From Streptomyces piniterrae (GTDB lineage Bacteria; Actinomycetota; Actinomycetes; Streptomycetales; Streptomycetaceae): DNA of 64,000 nucleotides. The DNA lies in NCBI RefSeq assembly GCF_005048155.1, contig NZ_SUMB01000004.1:772924-836923 (forward strand), given 5' to 3'. This document shows, piece by piece, positions 43,529 to 51,710 of this stretch (position 1 is its first letter; each line of letters starts with the position of its first letter). The translations under genes and the position numbers were made by a program. The notes beneath the pieces were generated by a model that was given only the letters and a program-made list of their open reading frames with translations, ran no database searches and was not told the DNA's origin.

Positions 43529-44863
43529 CTACGGCCTTTCCAGGAGCTCGCCGGTGGGCTCGGCGAGGGTGGCGCCGTCGTTGATCTGCCGGCCGCGCAG
43601 CCAGGTGGACCGTACGACGCCGTAGAGGGTCTTCCCGGCGTATGCGGTGATCTTGTTGCGGTGCTGGAGGGCGGCCGGGTCGACGGTGAAGGTCTCCTCG
43701 GGCGCGAGGACCGCGAAGTCGGCGTCCCGGCCTGGCTCGATGGCGCCCTTCTGGCCGAGGCCGACGAGGGCGGCGGGGGCGGTGGCCATCCAGCGGGCGA
43801 CGTCGTCGAGGGTGTGGCCGCGTTCGCGGGCCGCGGTCCAGATGGCGGGCAGGCCGAGCTGGAGGGAGGAGATGCCGCCCCAGGCCGCGCCGAAATCGGC
43901 GGTCTTGAGGTCGGCGGTGGAGGGCGAGTGGTCGGAGACGATGCAGTCGATGGTGCCGTCGGCGAGGCCCTGCCAGAGCGCGTCCTGGTTGGTGGCCTCG
44001 CGGATCGGCGGGCAGCACTTGAACTCCGTGGCGCCGTCCGGGATTTCCTCGGCGGTCAGGGTCAGGAAGTGCGGACAGGACTCGACGGTGATCTTGACGC
44101 CTTCGGCCTTGGCGGCGGCGATCAGCGGCAGCGCGTCGGAGGAGGACAGGTGCAGGACGTGCACCCGGGCGCTGAGCTTCTTGGCCAGCGCGATCAGACC
44201 GGCGATGGCGTCGTCCTCGCACACGCGGGGGCGGGAGGCGAGGAAGTCGGCGTACTTGGGGCCGTGCGGTACGGGGGCCGCGTCCAGGTGGCCCGGGTCC
44301 TCGGCGTGCACGATCAGCAGGCCGTCGAAGCCGGCGATCTCACCGAGGGCGGCGGCCAGTTGTTCCTGGTCAAGCTGGGGGAACTCGTCCACGCCGGAGG
44401 GCGACAGGAAGCACTTGAAGCCGAAGACGCCGGCGTCGTAGAGCGGGCGCAGGTCCTTGACGTTGCCGGGGATGGCGCCGCCCCAGAAACCGATGTCGAT
44501 ATGTGCCTTGCTGCGGGCGACCTCGCGCTTGGTGTCGAGGTTGTCGACGGTGGTGGTGGGCGGGAGGCTGTTGAGCGGCATGTCCACGAGGGTGGTGATG
44601 CCGCCGGCCGCGGCCGCTCGGGTGGCCGTCCAGAAGCCCTCCCACTCGGTGCGGCCGGGGTCGTTGACGTGTACGTGGGTGTCCACGAGGCCGGGCAGCA
44701 GGACGTCGTCGCCGAAGTCCTCGACCCGCGCCCCGGCCGGGGGCGGGGCGTCGTGCGGCAGCACCGCAGCGATCTTCCCGTCCCTGACGGTGACGGACGC
44801 GGCGCGCGTCCCCTGCGGGGTGACGACGCGCGTGGAGCGCAGCACCAGCTCTGTTTCGGACAC
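43529..44863 (-). CDS. allB: Allantoinase
   Basis: 444 residues of the amidohydrolase superfamily. Metal ligands: HVHVNDPGRTEWEG (DTHVHVN near residue 60), the carboxylated Lys in FGFKCFLSPSG, His in LLIVHAEDP and HVLHLSS, and Asp in CIVSDHSPS. It opens the hydantoin ring of allantoin to allantoate. GTG start with GAGGAGGGG upstream. First gene of the operon, with the palindrome at 44987-45003 in its promoter region. Confidence 0.95.
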   Translation of the reverse strand: MSETELVLRSTRVVTPQGTRAASVTVRDGKIAAVLPHDAPPPAGARVEDFGDDVLLPGLVDTHVHVNDPGRTEWEGFWTATRAAAAGGITTLVDMPLNSLPPTTTVDNLDTKREVARSKAHIDIGFWGGAIPGNVKDLRPLYDAGVFGFKCFLSPSGVDEFPQLDQEQLAAALGEIAGFDGLLIVHAEDPGHLDAAPVPHGPKYADFLASRPRVCEDDAIAGLIALAKKLSARVHVLHLSSSDALPLIAAAKAEGVKITVESCPHFLTLTAEEIPDGATEFKCCPPIREATNQDALWQGLADGTIDCIVSDHSPSTADLKTADFGAAWGGISSLQLGLPAIWTAARERGHTLDDVARWMATAPAALVGLGQKGAIEPGRDADFAVLAPEETFTVDPAALQHRNKITAYAGKTLYGVVRSTWLRGRQINDGATLAEPTGELLERP

Positions 44864-44986
44864 CCGGTCCCCTCCTCGTATCGTGTCTTCATCGTCGCGT
44901 GATGGCGCGCGGGGTGCCACGGCGGTCGATGACGCGGTGGCTCCCGCGACACCGGATGCGGAATTCATCCGACACCGGATGCGGAA

Positions 44987-45003
44987 TTCAACAGTCTGTT
45001 GAA
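44987..45003. promoter_or_regulatory. Palindrome TTCAACA-GTC-TGTTGAA in the allB promoter
   Basis: Perfect 7-3-7 inverted repeat overlapping a possible minus-strand -35 (TTGAAT). The same pattern occurs at 62982-62998 and, degenerate, at 52541-52557. Confidence 0.65.
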
Positions 45004-45296
45004 CGGGAGTCTTCACTCCGGACCGCGGCCCGTCAAGACCCCTTTGACTGGCACGGGGCCGGCGACCGCTCCGACTCCACCGACACCCACGGTTCCACCG
45101 CAACGGCACGCCTGACCTGCGACGGGACGCCCCCTCCGAGCGCCTCCCACGCGCCCGCCACAACCCAGCCACCGCCGGAGAGGAGGGCACCGAGCCCCCG
45201 GAGGACACCCCGGAGGACACCCCCGCCGAACACCTCGAAGATCCACGAACACGAGCGGACAAATTGGGACCGGTCACGCTTCGGCGATTTGGAGGA

Positions 45297-45332
45297 TTCC
45301 ACACAATGGACAATAGGTTTCGCGTAGCAGAA
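45297..45332. promoter_or_regulatory. Two TTCC-N7-GGAA-like sites, 21 bp apart, upstream of iclR
   Basis: TTCCACACAATGGAC (45297-45311) and TTTCGCGTAGCAGAA (45318-45332). The 21-bp offset puts both on one DNA face, as at 63811-63846 and 52559-52594. Confidence 0.55.
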
Positions 45333-45540
45333 TGGAGCTATGACCACTGGCACCCTCACCGGATTGCGGCTAGCAGCTCGTAACGTGGAGCAAACCGGCC
45401 CTGACCGGCGGGAACGAGTGTGCGAGAGGCCGTGTGTCTTTCGGACGTGACCGGTAGGCTGCTCCGGTCGGGCCCGGCGCCCGCAAGCCAGGGCACGCCC
45501 TAGCCGAGACCGATCCGACCTGCCCCGAAAGGAACGCGAC

Positions 45541-46341
45541 GTGCCGCCCAGCGCCAGCACCTCCGCCGCCGAAGCCAAGCCCGCGGGCGCCAGCGGCGGC
45601 GTCCAGTCCCTTGAGCGCGCCTTCGACCTGCTGGAGCGGATGGCCGACGCCGGGGGCGAGGTCGGCCTGAGCGAGCTCTCCACCAGCAGCGGGCTGCCGC
45701 TCCCCACCATCCACCGGCTGATGCGGACCCTGGTCGCCTGCGGCTACGTCCGTCAGCAGCCCAACCGCCGGTACGCGCTCGGCCCCCGTCTGATCCGGCT
45801 GGGCGAGAGCGCGTCGCGGCTGCTGGGGACGTGGGCCCGGCCGTTCCTGGCGCGCCTGGTCGAGGAGACCGGCGAGACCGCCAACATGGCGCTGCTCGAC
45901 GGCGACGAGATCGTCTACGTGGCCCAGGTGCCGTCCCGGCACGCGGTGCGGATGTTCACCGAGGTCGGCCGGCGGGTGCTGCCGCACTCCACCGGCGTCG
46001 GCAAGGCACTCCTCGCGGGCCACCCGCCGGAGGAGGTACGGGCACTGCTCGCCCGTACCGGTATGCCCGCCGCGACCGAGAAGACGATCACCGACCCGGA
46101 CACCTTCCTCGAAGGGCTCGCCGAGGTCCGCCGGCTCGGCTTCGCGGTGGACGACAACGAGCAGGAGATCGGCGTCCGCTGCTTCGCGGTGCCGGTGCCC
46201 AACTCCCCCACCTCGGCGGCGATCTCCATCTCCGGGCCGACCGGCCGGGTCACGGAGGCGTCGCGGGACAAGATCGTGCCGGTGCTCCAGGACGTCGCGG
46301 CGCAACTGTCGGTGGCGCTCGCCAACCAGACGCCTACGTAA
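45541..46341 (+). CDS. allR: IclR family transcriptional regulator (AllR-like)
   Basis: 266 residues. The winged HTH lies at about 20-80 (SLERAFDLLERMADAGGEVGLSELSTSSGLPLPTIHRLMRTL) and the GAF-like effector domain at about 95-255 (LVEETGETANMALLDGDEIVYVAQV, LPHSTGVGKALLAG, DDNEQEIGVRCFAVPV). Divergent from allB and amid urate/allantoin/glyoxylate genes, it most likely represses allantoin and glyoxylate pathway genes until allantoin or glyoxylate accumulates. GTG start with AAAGGA. The symbol is by context; AllR in Streptomyces is an IclR member. Confidence 0.88.
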   Translation: MPPSASTSAAEAKPAGASGGVQSLERAFDLLERMADAGGEVGLSELSTSSGLPLPTIHRLMRTLVACGYVRQQPNRRYALGPRLIRLGESASRLLGTWARPFLARLVEETGETANMALLDGDEIVYVAQVPSRHAVRMFTEVGRRVLPHSTGVGKALLAGHPPEEVRALLARTGMPAATEKTITDPDTFLEGLAEVRRLGFAVDDNEQEIGVRCFAVPVPNSPTSAAISISGPTGRVTEASRDKIVPVLQDVAAQLSVALANQTPT

Positions 46342-46379
46342 CGGCAACGGGGCGTTGCCCAGGCAGCGGCAACCGGCGT

Positions 46380-46417
46380 CCCCTAGGGGTGGGGTGGGAA
46401 CCGAATACGCCAGGAAG
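46380..46417. repeat. Left inverted-repeat arm of the amidase island
   Basis: CCCCTAGGGG followed by GGAACCGAATACGCCAGGAA. It matches the reverse complement of 48412-48448 (GGAACCGAATACACCAGAGAA) with a few mismatches and a short gap. Confidence 0.7.
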
Positions 46418-46441
46418 GGGCCGCGCTGAGGTTCCGGTGCT

Positions 46442-46705
46442 GTGGACGCGGATCGGACCGCGAAGCGGCATCGGCAGTTCGTGCGTGCGCACCTGGGCGT
46501 GAAGTACGAGGCGGCGAAGGTGCGGGCTGTCGCCGCCGCCAACGCGTCGATCCGAGTTGCAAACCTCCGGCCTCTCAGAACTCTGCCAAAACCAGCGGAA
46601 GTTGTGAGAGGTGCTGTGCGAATCGCGACCTGGAGTTCTTCGGCACGGATCGGGCTGCTCGCAGAACTGTCACAACTGGGCCCTCCGTCGTACCCCTCTC
46701 CGTAG
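46442..46705 (+). pseudogene. Remnant resembling a Tn3-family transposase N-terminal (DUF4158) segment
   Basis: The first 40 codons (RHRQFVRAHLGVKYEAAKVRAVAAA) recall the DUF4158 region of Tn3-type transposases. The sequence then diverges into low-similarity text and stops after 87 codons, whereas the transposase is about 1000 residues. The rest of the frame crosses an imperfect inverted repeat (CCTCTCAGAACT / AGTTGTGAGAGG). It is most likely a decayed fragment. Confidence 0.35.
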
Positions 46706-46847
46706 GTGTGCCAGACCGCCGCGCGTCGCCATGGCCAGCGGTCGGGCGAATTCTGTGGCCGGAGAAAACATGGTGAGTTGAGGCACCTATCCCGTTGTGC
46801 GAATCGGCATTTTATGGCCTCTCCCAGAGGTCAGTACGGTCGGATTC

Positions 46848-48299
46848 ATGGAGCGGAACTTTCAGAATGCAGAAGAACTCGCGGCCGCCTTGCGTGCCGG
46901 TGAAGTGACCTCGGCGGAACTGACCGACGAGGCGATTGCCCGTATCGAGCGCGACGACAAGGCGATCAACGCGATCTGCGTGCCGGACTTCGACCGTGCG
47001 CGGGCCGCCGCGCGCGGTGCCGACCAGGCGCGCGCCCGCGGCGAGGACCGGCCGCTGCTCGGTATTCCGGTGACGGTCAAAGAGTGCTACAACATCGCCG
47101 GGCTGCCCACGACCTGGGGCATGCCGCCGCAGGCGAACTTTATGCCGGCCGAGGACGCGGTCCAGGTGTCGCGGCTCAAGGCCGCGGGCGCGGTGGTGCT
47201 CGGTAAGACCAATGTGCCGGTGGGGCTGCAAGATATCCAGAGCTTCAACGAGATCTACGGCACCACCAACAACCCGTGGAATCACGGTCGCACGTCAGGT
47301 GGGTCCTCGGGCGGATCAGCGGCGGCCCTGGCGTCCGGGTTCGGCGCGCTGTCCATCGGCTCCGACCTCGCCGGCTCGTTGCGCACCCCCGCGCATTTCT
47401 GCGGCATCTACGCGCACAAGCCGACACTCGGACTGGCGGCAACCCGCGGCATGGTCGCGCCGCCGGCACCGCCATTGCCCGTCGACCTCGACCTCGCCGT
47501 CGTCGGTCCGATGGCGCGCACCGCCCGCGACCTCACGCTCCTGCTCGACGTCATGGCCGGACCGGACCCGCTGACGCACGGTGTGGCGTACGACATGACG
47601 CTGCCGCCCGCGCGCCACGAGCGGCTCGGCGACTTCCGGGTCTTGGTGCTCGAGGACCATCCGCTCATTCCGACCGGGTCCGCCGTGCGGGCGGGCGTGA
47701 ACCGGGTGGCCGACGCGCTGGTCGACGGCGGCGCCCGCGTCGAACGGCACACTCCGCTGCTGCCCGATCTGACCGAAGCCGCCATGCTTTACCGGCAGTT
47801 GCTGTTTTCGGGCTCTGTCGCACGCTTTCCCGTCGACTCCTACGAGCAGGTGCGGACCCGCGCCGCCGCACTGAGCGCAGACGACCAGAGTCTGGACGCG
47901 GCGGTGCTGCGCGGGATGGTGTTCAGCCACCGCGACTGGCTCGAGGCGAACAGCCGTCGCGAGCTCCACCGTCACGGCTGGCGGCAGCTCTTCGCCGAGT
48001 TCGATGCCGTGGTGTGTCCGGTCACGCCGACTCCCGCGTTCCCGCACGACCACAACCCCAATCCGCTCGAACGCCGGCTCGACATCGACGGCGTCGAGTA
48101 CCCGTACTTCGACCAGCTCGTCTGGGCCGGTCTGGCCACCATGCCCGGCCTGCCCGCCACCGCCATACCAGCGGGCCGGTCCCCCGAGGGCCTGCCGGTG
48201 GGAGTGCAGCTCATCGGCCCGATGTTCGAGGACCGCACCCCGCTGCGGCTGGCCGAACTGCTCGAGCACAAGATCGGCGGCTTCCAGCCGCCGATGTAG
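46848..48299 (+). CDS. Amidase (amidase signature family)
   Basis: 483 residues. The Ser-cisSer-Lys triad is visible: Lys in IPVTVKECYN (near residue 81), cis-Ser in TSGGSSGGSAAALASG and the nucleophile in GSDLAGSLRTPAHFCG. The family hydrolyses amides, ureas or carbamates. It is not AllC (a metal enzyme), so it is not an obvious allantoin step. No strong ribosome site precedes the ATG; a frame extension reaches 46797. It is flanked by inverted copies of a repeat, which suggests an acquired unit. Confidence 0.9.
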   Translation: MERNFQNAEELAAALRAGEVTSAELTDEAIARIERDDKAINAICVPDFDRARAAARGADQARARGEDRPLLGIPVTVKECYNIAGLPTTWGMPPQANFMPAEDAVQVSRLKAAGAVVLGKTNVPVGLQDIQSFNEIYGTTNNPWNHGRTSGGSSGGSAAALASGFGALSIGSDLAGSLRTPAHFCGIYAHKPTLGLAATRGMVAPPAPPLPVDLDLAVVGPMARTARDLTLLLDVMAGPDPLTHGVAYDMTLPPARHERLGDFRVLVLEDHPLIPTGSAVRAGVNRVADALVDGGARVERHTPLLPDLTEAAMLYRQLLFSGSVARFPVDSYEQVRTRAAALSADDQSLDAAVLRGMVFSHRDWLEANSRRELHRHGWRQLFAEFDAVVCPVTPTPAFPHDHNPNPLERRLDIDGVEYPYFDQLVWAGLATMPGLPATAIPAGRSPEGLPVGVQLIGPMFEDRTPLRLAELLEHKIGGFQPPM

Positions 48300-48314
48300 G
48301 GCGACAGCCGGATC

Positions 48315-48357
48315 GTGTTCGCATCAGACGCGAAGCCTTCGCGTCTGATGCGAACAC
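48315..48357. terminator. Long perfect hairpin after the amidase gene
   Basis: A 21-bp perfect stem with a single-base centre, beginning GTGTTCGCATCAGACGCG, 15 bp after the stop. Probably the amidase terminator, though unusually long and symmetric. Confidence 0.6.
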
Positions 48358-48411
48358 CGAAGGTCCACCAAGGATGTCGTCTCTCCACTGACCAGCGGGA
48401 ACAACCGCCAC

Positions 48412-48501
48412 GGCCTTCTCTGGTGTATTCGGTTCCGACCCCTAGGGGTTGTTCGAACAGATCCCCTAGGGGATGGAAGGGCCCCCTGCGGGGCCACAAC
48501 G
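48412..48501. repeat. Dispersed repeat copy B with right inverted-repeat arm
   Basis: 48439-48501 matches 37288-37350 (60 of 63). The adjoining left part, 48412-48448, is the inverted counterpart of 46380-46417. So one element carries both the direct copy and the arm. Confidence 0.8.
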
Positions 48502-48587
48502 CGGCGGCATGGACGGATATTCCCGGCGGCGGGGCCGGTGGCGGGTTCGCCGCCCAGAAGGGCACGCCGACTAGAAGTACCCGCCGG

Positions 48588-48908
48588 CTAGAAGCGCCGT
48601 CGCGGCAGCTCCCCGAAGCGGTCGATTCCTTCGCGTACCTCGGTCAGGGCGGGGGACAGCGCGCTGACCGAGCCGACCGCCCCGGCGATCAGCAGCAGAG
48701 AACGGCGCAGCCGCGACACCTCGGGCAGCCCGTGGCTCACCATCGCGTCCAGCGCGGCCAGTTCCTCGTCCGCGGCCGCCCGGTCGGGCAACTCACCGGG
48801 AAGCACGGCCAGTTGGCGGCGCAGCCGGGCCACCGCCCCACGCAGCGCCTGGACCCGGGGGTCGTCGACCCCGGTCACCACTCGCTTCTGCCTCTGCCCC
48901 TGCTCCAC
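48588..48908 (-). CDS. DUF5955 family protein
   Basis: 106 residues from a GTG with GGAGG upstream. Helical pattern: VDDPRVQALRGAVARLRRQLAVLPGELPDRAAADEELAALDAM, then RLRRSLLLIAGAVGSVSALSPALTEVREGIDRFG. This matches a small Streptomyces family of unknown function. The frame is open to 49073. The hydrophobic LLLIAGAVGSVSAL may be a buried helix rather than membrane. Confidence 0.7.
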   Translation of the reverse strand: MEQGQRQKRVVTGVDDPRVQALRGAVARLRRQLAVLPGELPDRAAADEELAALDAMVSHGLPEVSRLRRSLLLIAGAVGSVSALSPALTEVREGIDRFGELPRRRF

Positions 48909-49188
48909 AACGATGGCGCCCTCCCAGGCCGTTGGCCACTGACCGTCGGACCGTTGACTGTCGGCCGTTGACCGTTGCCCCTTGCCCGTTTCGCAATGCG
49001 GGCCAGTTAACGCCACTCTGTGGTCATCGCGCCACACGGAAAGCGAAAAATCCGGATCATCGATCGGATCCACACGCCGGGGTCACAATGCGACGATCCC
49101 CGCCGGGCCGGAAGACCGGGCCCGACGGGGATCGAATCAGCGAGTCAGCGAATCAACGCGCCAGCAGATCAGCGAGTCGCGGCGCCGA

Positions 49189-51099
49189 TCAGGGAGTCTC
49201 CTCCGGCGTCACCGCGTTGCGCCACACCCGCACATCGACGGTGATGTACTTGCTGGTAGACGACTCGGGCGCGAAGCCCCGGAAAGTGATCAGCGCGAGA
49301 TGGCCGTAACCGGTGGTCAGGCACATCTGCGAGCCCTTGCTGAGCCGCTTGGTCGGGATGGATTCGGTGAACCGGGTCTCCTTGCGGCAGGTCTCCAGCG
49401 AGCCTTCCTGGCCCTCGTCGAGCAGCACCAGCTTGCCGGTCTCGGTGCTGACCGAGTCGTCGGAGTAGTCGTTGTCCGTGAAGACGAAGTCCTCGTCCGT
49501 GTCGTTGTCCGCGTCGGTCGGCCTCATCGACTCGTCGGCCATCGACACGTGGTACTCGTCGGCAATGTTGACGTTCTTGAAGTCGACCGGGGTCGGGTCC
49601 TTCTCCGGGGTGGGCGGGGCGGAGGGGTCGTCGCCCGCTTCGGGGCTCGACGTGGCGCCGTCGGTGGCCTCGGGGGACGCGGTGGCGCCCTTCTTCTTGT
49701 CGTCGGTCTGGTCGGTCGTCTTCTTGCCGTTGTCCTTCATGAAGTAGTAGACGGCGCCGCCGCCCGCGCCCGCGAAGACCAGCAGGCAGACCAGCACCAG
49801 AGCCGTCATCAGGCCCTTGCGCTTCTTCTTCGGCGGCTGCGGGGCGGGGACCGTGGCGGTCGGGCCGGTGGATGCCGGTCCGGTGGACGCCGGGCCGCCG
49901 GGCACCGACGCGAGGGGCGTCGTACCGGTGGCGGTCTGCGCGTAGGCCGCGGGGCCGAAACCGGGCGGCGGGGTCTGCGGGTGGTTCAGCTCGGTCGGCA
50001 CCTGCTGAACCGGCGGCGTGGCGGGCTGGGTGGGCGGTGCCGCCGGCTGCACCGGGGGCTGGGCCGGAGGCTGGGCCGGCTGGGTCGGAGGCTGGGCGGG
50101 CTGGGTCGGGGGCTGTGCCGGCGCCTGCGGTGTGGCCGCGGGCTGGGCCGGCGCCTCCAGCGGGGGCGGCGGGGCCTGCGCGGGGGCGGGGGCCGCGGAG
50201 CGGGTCGTGATGTCCGCGGCGACGGCCTTGGGCAGCCACTCCTCGGGACGGCGCAGCTGCGTCTGCCCGGAGGCCGCGCCGCACAGCTCGATCACCTCGG
50301 CGACGGAGGGACGCGCGGAGGCGTCCTTGGTGAGGCAGCGGGTGACCAGCTCGCGCAGCTCCTCGGGGAGCCCGGTCAGGTCGGGCTCCTCGTGGACGAT
50401 CCGGTAGAGCACACCGTGCGAAGTGCCCTCGCCGAAGGCCGGGTTGCCGATGGCCGCGTACGCCGCGACCTGGCCGAGCGCGAAGATGTCGGTGGCCGGC
50501 GTGATGGTGCTGCCGGCGGCCTGCTCGGGCGCCATGAAGGTGGGGGTGCCGACGGTGACGCCGCTGCTGGTGAGGGAGGTGGCGTCGGCGGCGCGGGCGA
50601 TACCGAAGTCGATGACGCGCGGGCCGTCGGCGGCCAGCAGCACGTTGGACGGCTTCAGGTCGCGGTGCACGATGCCCGCGCCATGGATGACCTGCAGTGC
50701 CTCGGCGATACCGGCGACCAGCAGCAGCACGGTGGGCACCGGGAGCCGGCCGTGTTCGGCGACGGCGGCGGACAGCGAGGGGCCGGGGACGTACGCGGTG
50801 GCGAGCCAGGGGCTGGCGCCGTCGGCGTCGGCGTCGATGACCGGGGCGGTGTACAGGCCCTGGACGCGCTGCGCGGACTGCACCTCCTGCTTGAAGCGGC
50901 GGCGGAACTCCGCGTCCTCGCTGAACTCCGGCCGGATCACCTTGATGGCGACCGGCCGCCCGCCGGGCGTGTAGGAGAGATAGACCTTGCCCATGCCACC
51001 GGAGCCGAGCTTCGCCGTGAGGCGGTAGCCCGCGATGGCCTTCGGGTCGTCGCCCTCCAGCGGCTGAAAGATCCCGGACGACCCCACACTGTTCACCAC
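49189..51099 (-). CDS. Membrane Ser/Thr protein kinase (Hanks type)
   Basis: 636 residues. The kinase domain at about 25-290 has the glycine loop LGSGGMGKVYL, the Lys in VAIKVIRPEF, the catalytic HRDLKPSNVLL (near 145), DFGIARA and TFMAPEQAAG. An unusually Pro/Gln-rich linker (QAPPPPLEAPAQPA, repeated PPTQPAQ) follows, then one membrane helix (LMTALVLVCLLVFAGAGGGAVYYF, near 430) and a Ser/Thr/Asp-rich extracellular domain with two Cys (LETCRKE, SQMCLT). It senses an outside signal and phosphorylates cytoplasmic proteins. GTG start with GGGGGA. No PASTA repeats. Confidence 0.9.
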   Translation of the reverse strand: MVNSVGSSGIFQPLEGDDPKAIAGYRLTAKLGSGGMGKVYLSYTPGGRPVAIKVIRPEFSEDAEFRRRFKQEVQSAQRVQGLYTAPVIDADADGASPWLATAYVPGPSLSAAVAEHGRLPVPTVLLLVAGIAEALQVIHGAGIVHRDLKPSNVLLAADGPRVIDFGIARAADATSLTSSGVTVGTPTFMAPEQAAGSTITPATDIFALGQVAAYAAIGNPAFGEGTSHGVLYRIVHEEPDLTGLPEELRELVTRCLTKDASARPSVAEVIELCGAASGQTQLRRPEEWLPKAVAADITTRSAAPAPAQAPPPPLEAPAQPAATPQAPAQPPTQPAQPPTQPAQPPAQPPVQPAAPPTQPATPPVQQVPTELNHPQTPPPGFGPAAYAQTATGTTPLASVPGGPASTGPASTGPTATVPAPQPPKKKRKGLMTALVLVCLLVFAGAGGGAVYYFMKDNGKKTTDQTDDKKKGATASPEATDGATSSPEAGDDPSAPPTPEKDPTPVDFKNVNIADEYHVSMADESMRPTDADNDTDEDFVFTDNDYSDDSVSTETGKLVLLDEGQEGSLETCRKETRFTESIPTKRLSKGSQMCLTTGYGHLALITFRGFAPESSTSKYITVDVRVWRNAVTPEETP

Positions 51100-51441
51100 T
51101 ACGTCCCCCGACTCAAAAATGGGCCCGCCGTGTCGGCATGACGGCTGACGGCCACGAACTCCGCAACGGGGCAGCACTTTATCCGGCCATGGGCCGCACC
51201 GTGACATCGATGACTTGGAAGCTGATGCCTTGTCCGAAGAGCCGGTTTCGCACCCTGCTCGGGCCCGGTTCCGGCGGTTCATCGGGCGCTGCCCGCGGGT
51301 GGCCTGATCATGCCTCAGTACGTACGTTCCCTCCGGCACCCGTTGGCGTGGGCGTACGCGATCCGACGCGTGCGGCACGGCCGGATGGAGCATTCTCCCT
51401 TCCGGGGAAATGTCCGGCATATCACTGGATCGGAGATTGTC
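51100..51441. other. Intergenic region between kinase and small ORF
   Basis: 342 bp with no recognisable structure. Frames open on the plus strand through 51310-51441 lack a ribosome site. Confidence 0.4.
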
Positions 51442-51666
51442 ATGGAGCCCGACCCCGACCCCGAGACCGGCTCGGACCGTCGCCGCATCAGCATCGTTCA
51501 GCTCATCTGCCACGCATACGGCCTCTCCGACGTATCCGAGATCACCGTCGAGCACATACACCGCTACGTCACAGAGCGCCGGCTCGCGGATGCGCGGACG
51601 TCCCAACTACAGGGCCGGCGCCGGCCGAGGATCCCGCGCCAGCGGGCGTCCGGCGGCACCGCATGA
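51442..51666 (+). CDS. Small hypothetical protein
   Basis: 74 residues from an ATG with GGAG six bases upstream. An acidic start (EPDPDPETGSD) precedes a central helical SIVQLICHAYGLSDVSEITVEHIHRYVTERRL and an Arg-rich tail. Not recognised; it could bind nucleic acid. It ends 44 bp before the MobA-like gene. Confidence 0.45.
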   Translation: MEPDPDPETGSDRRRISIVQLICHAYGLSDVSEITVEHIHRYVTERRLADARTSQLQGRRRPRIPRQRASGGTA

Positions 51667-51710
51667 CCCAACGCGCGGCGCCGCGGGGTGCCATGAGGTA
51701 AGCAGACCCC

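Larger units (their letters stand above)
44864..45540. promoter_or_regulatory. Divergent regulatory region allB / iclR
   Basis: 677 bp holding a 21-bp direct repeat (CGACACCGGATGCGGAATTC, 44947-44967 and 44970-44990), the TTCAACA-type palindrome at 44987-45003, and two 15-bp TTCC-N7-GGAA-like sites 21 bp apart at 45297-45311 and 45318-45332. The middle part (45030-45280) shows no gene. A putative -35 TTGGAG and -10 CAATAG flank the first of the two TTCC sites. Confidence 0.6.
46342..46847. other. 506-bp gap with inverted-repeat arm and transposase-like remnant
   Basis: It holds the CCCCTAGGGG-containing arm (46380-46417), a degraded ORF (46442-46705) and paired AGTTGTGASAG motifs (46566-46610, 46660-46680). 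No intact gene precedes the amidase. Confidence 0.5.

Noticed and set aside
46848..48299. The amidase as allantoate amidohydrolase or ureidoglycolate hydrolase
   Set aside because: It has the Ser-Ser-Lys amidase signature, not the metal-dependent AllC fold or the ureidoglycolate lyase fold; allantoicase already covers allantoate.
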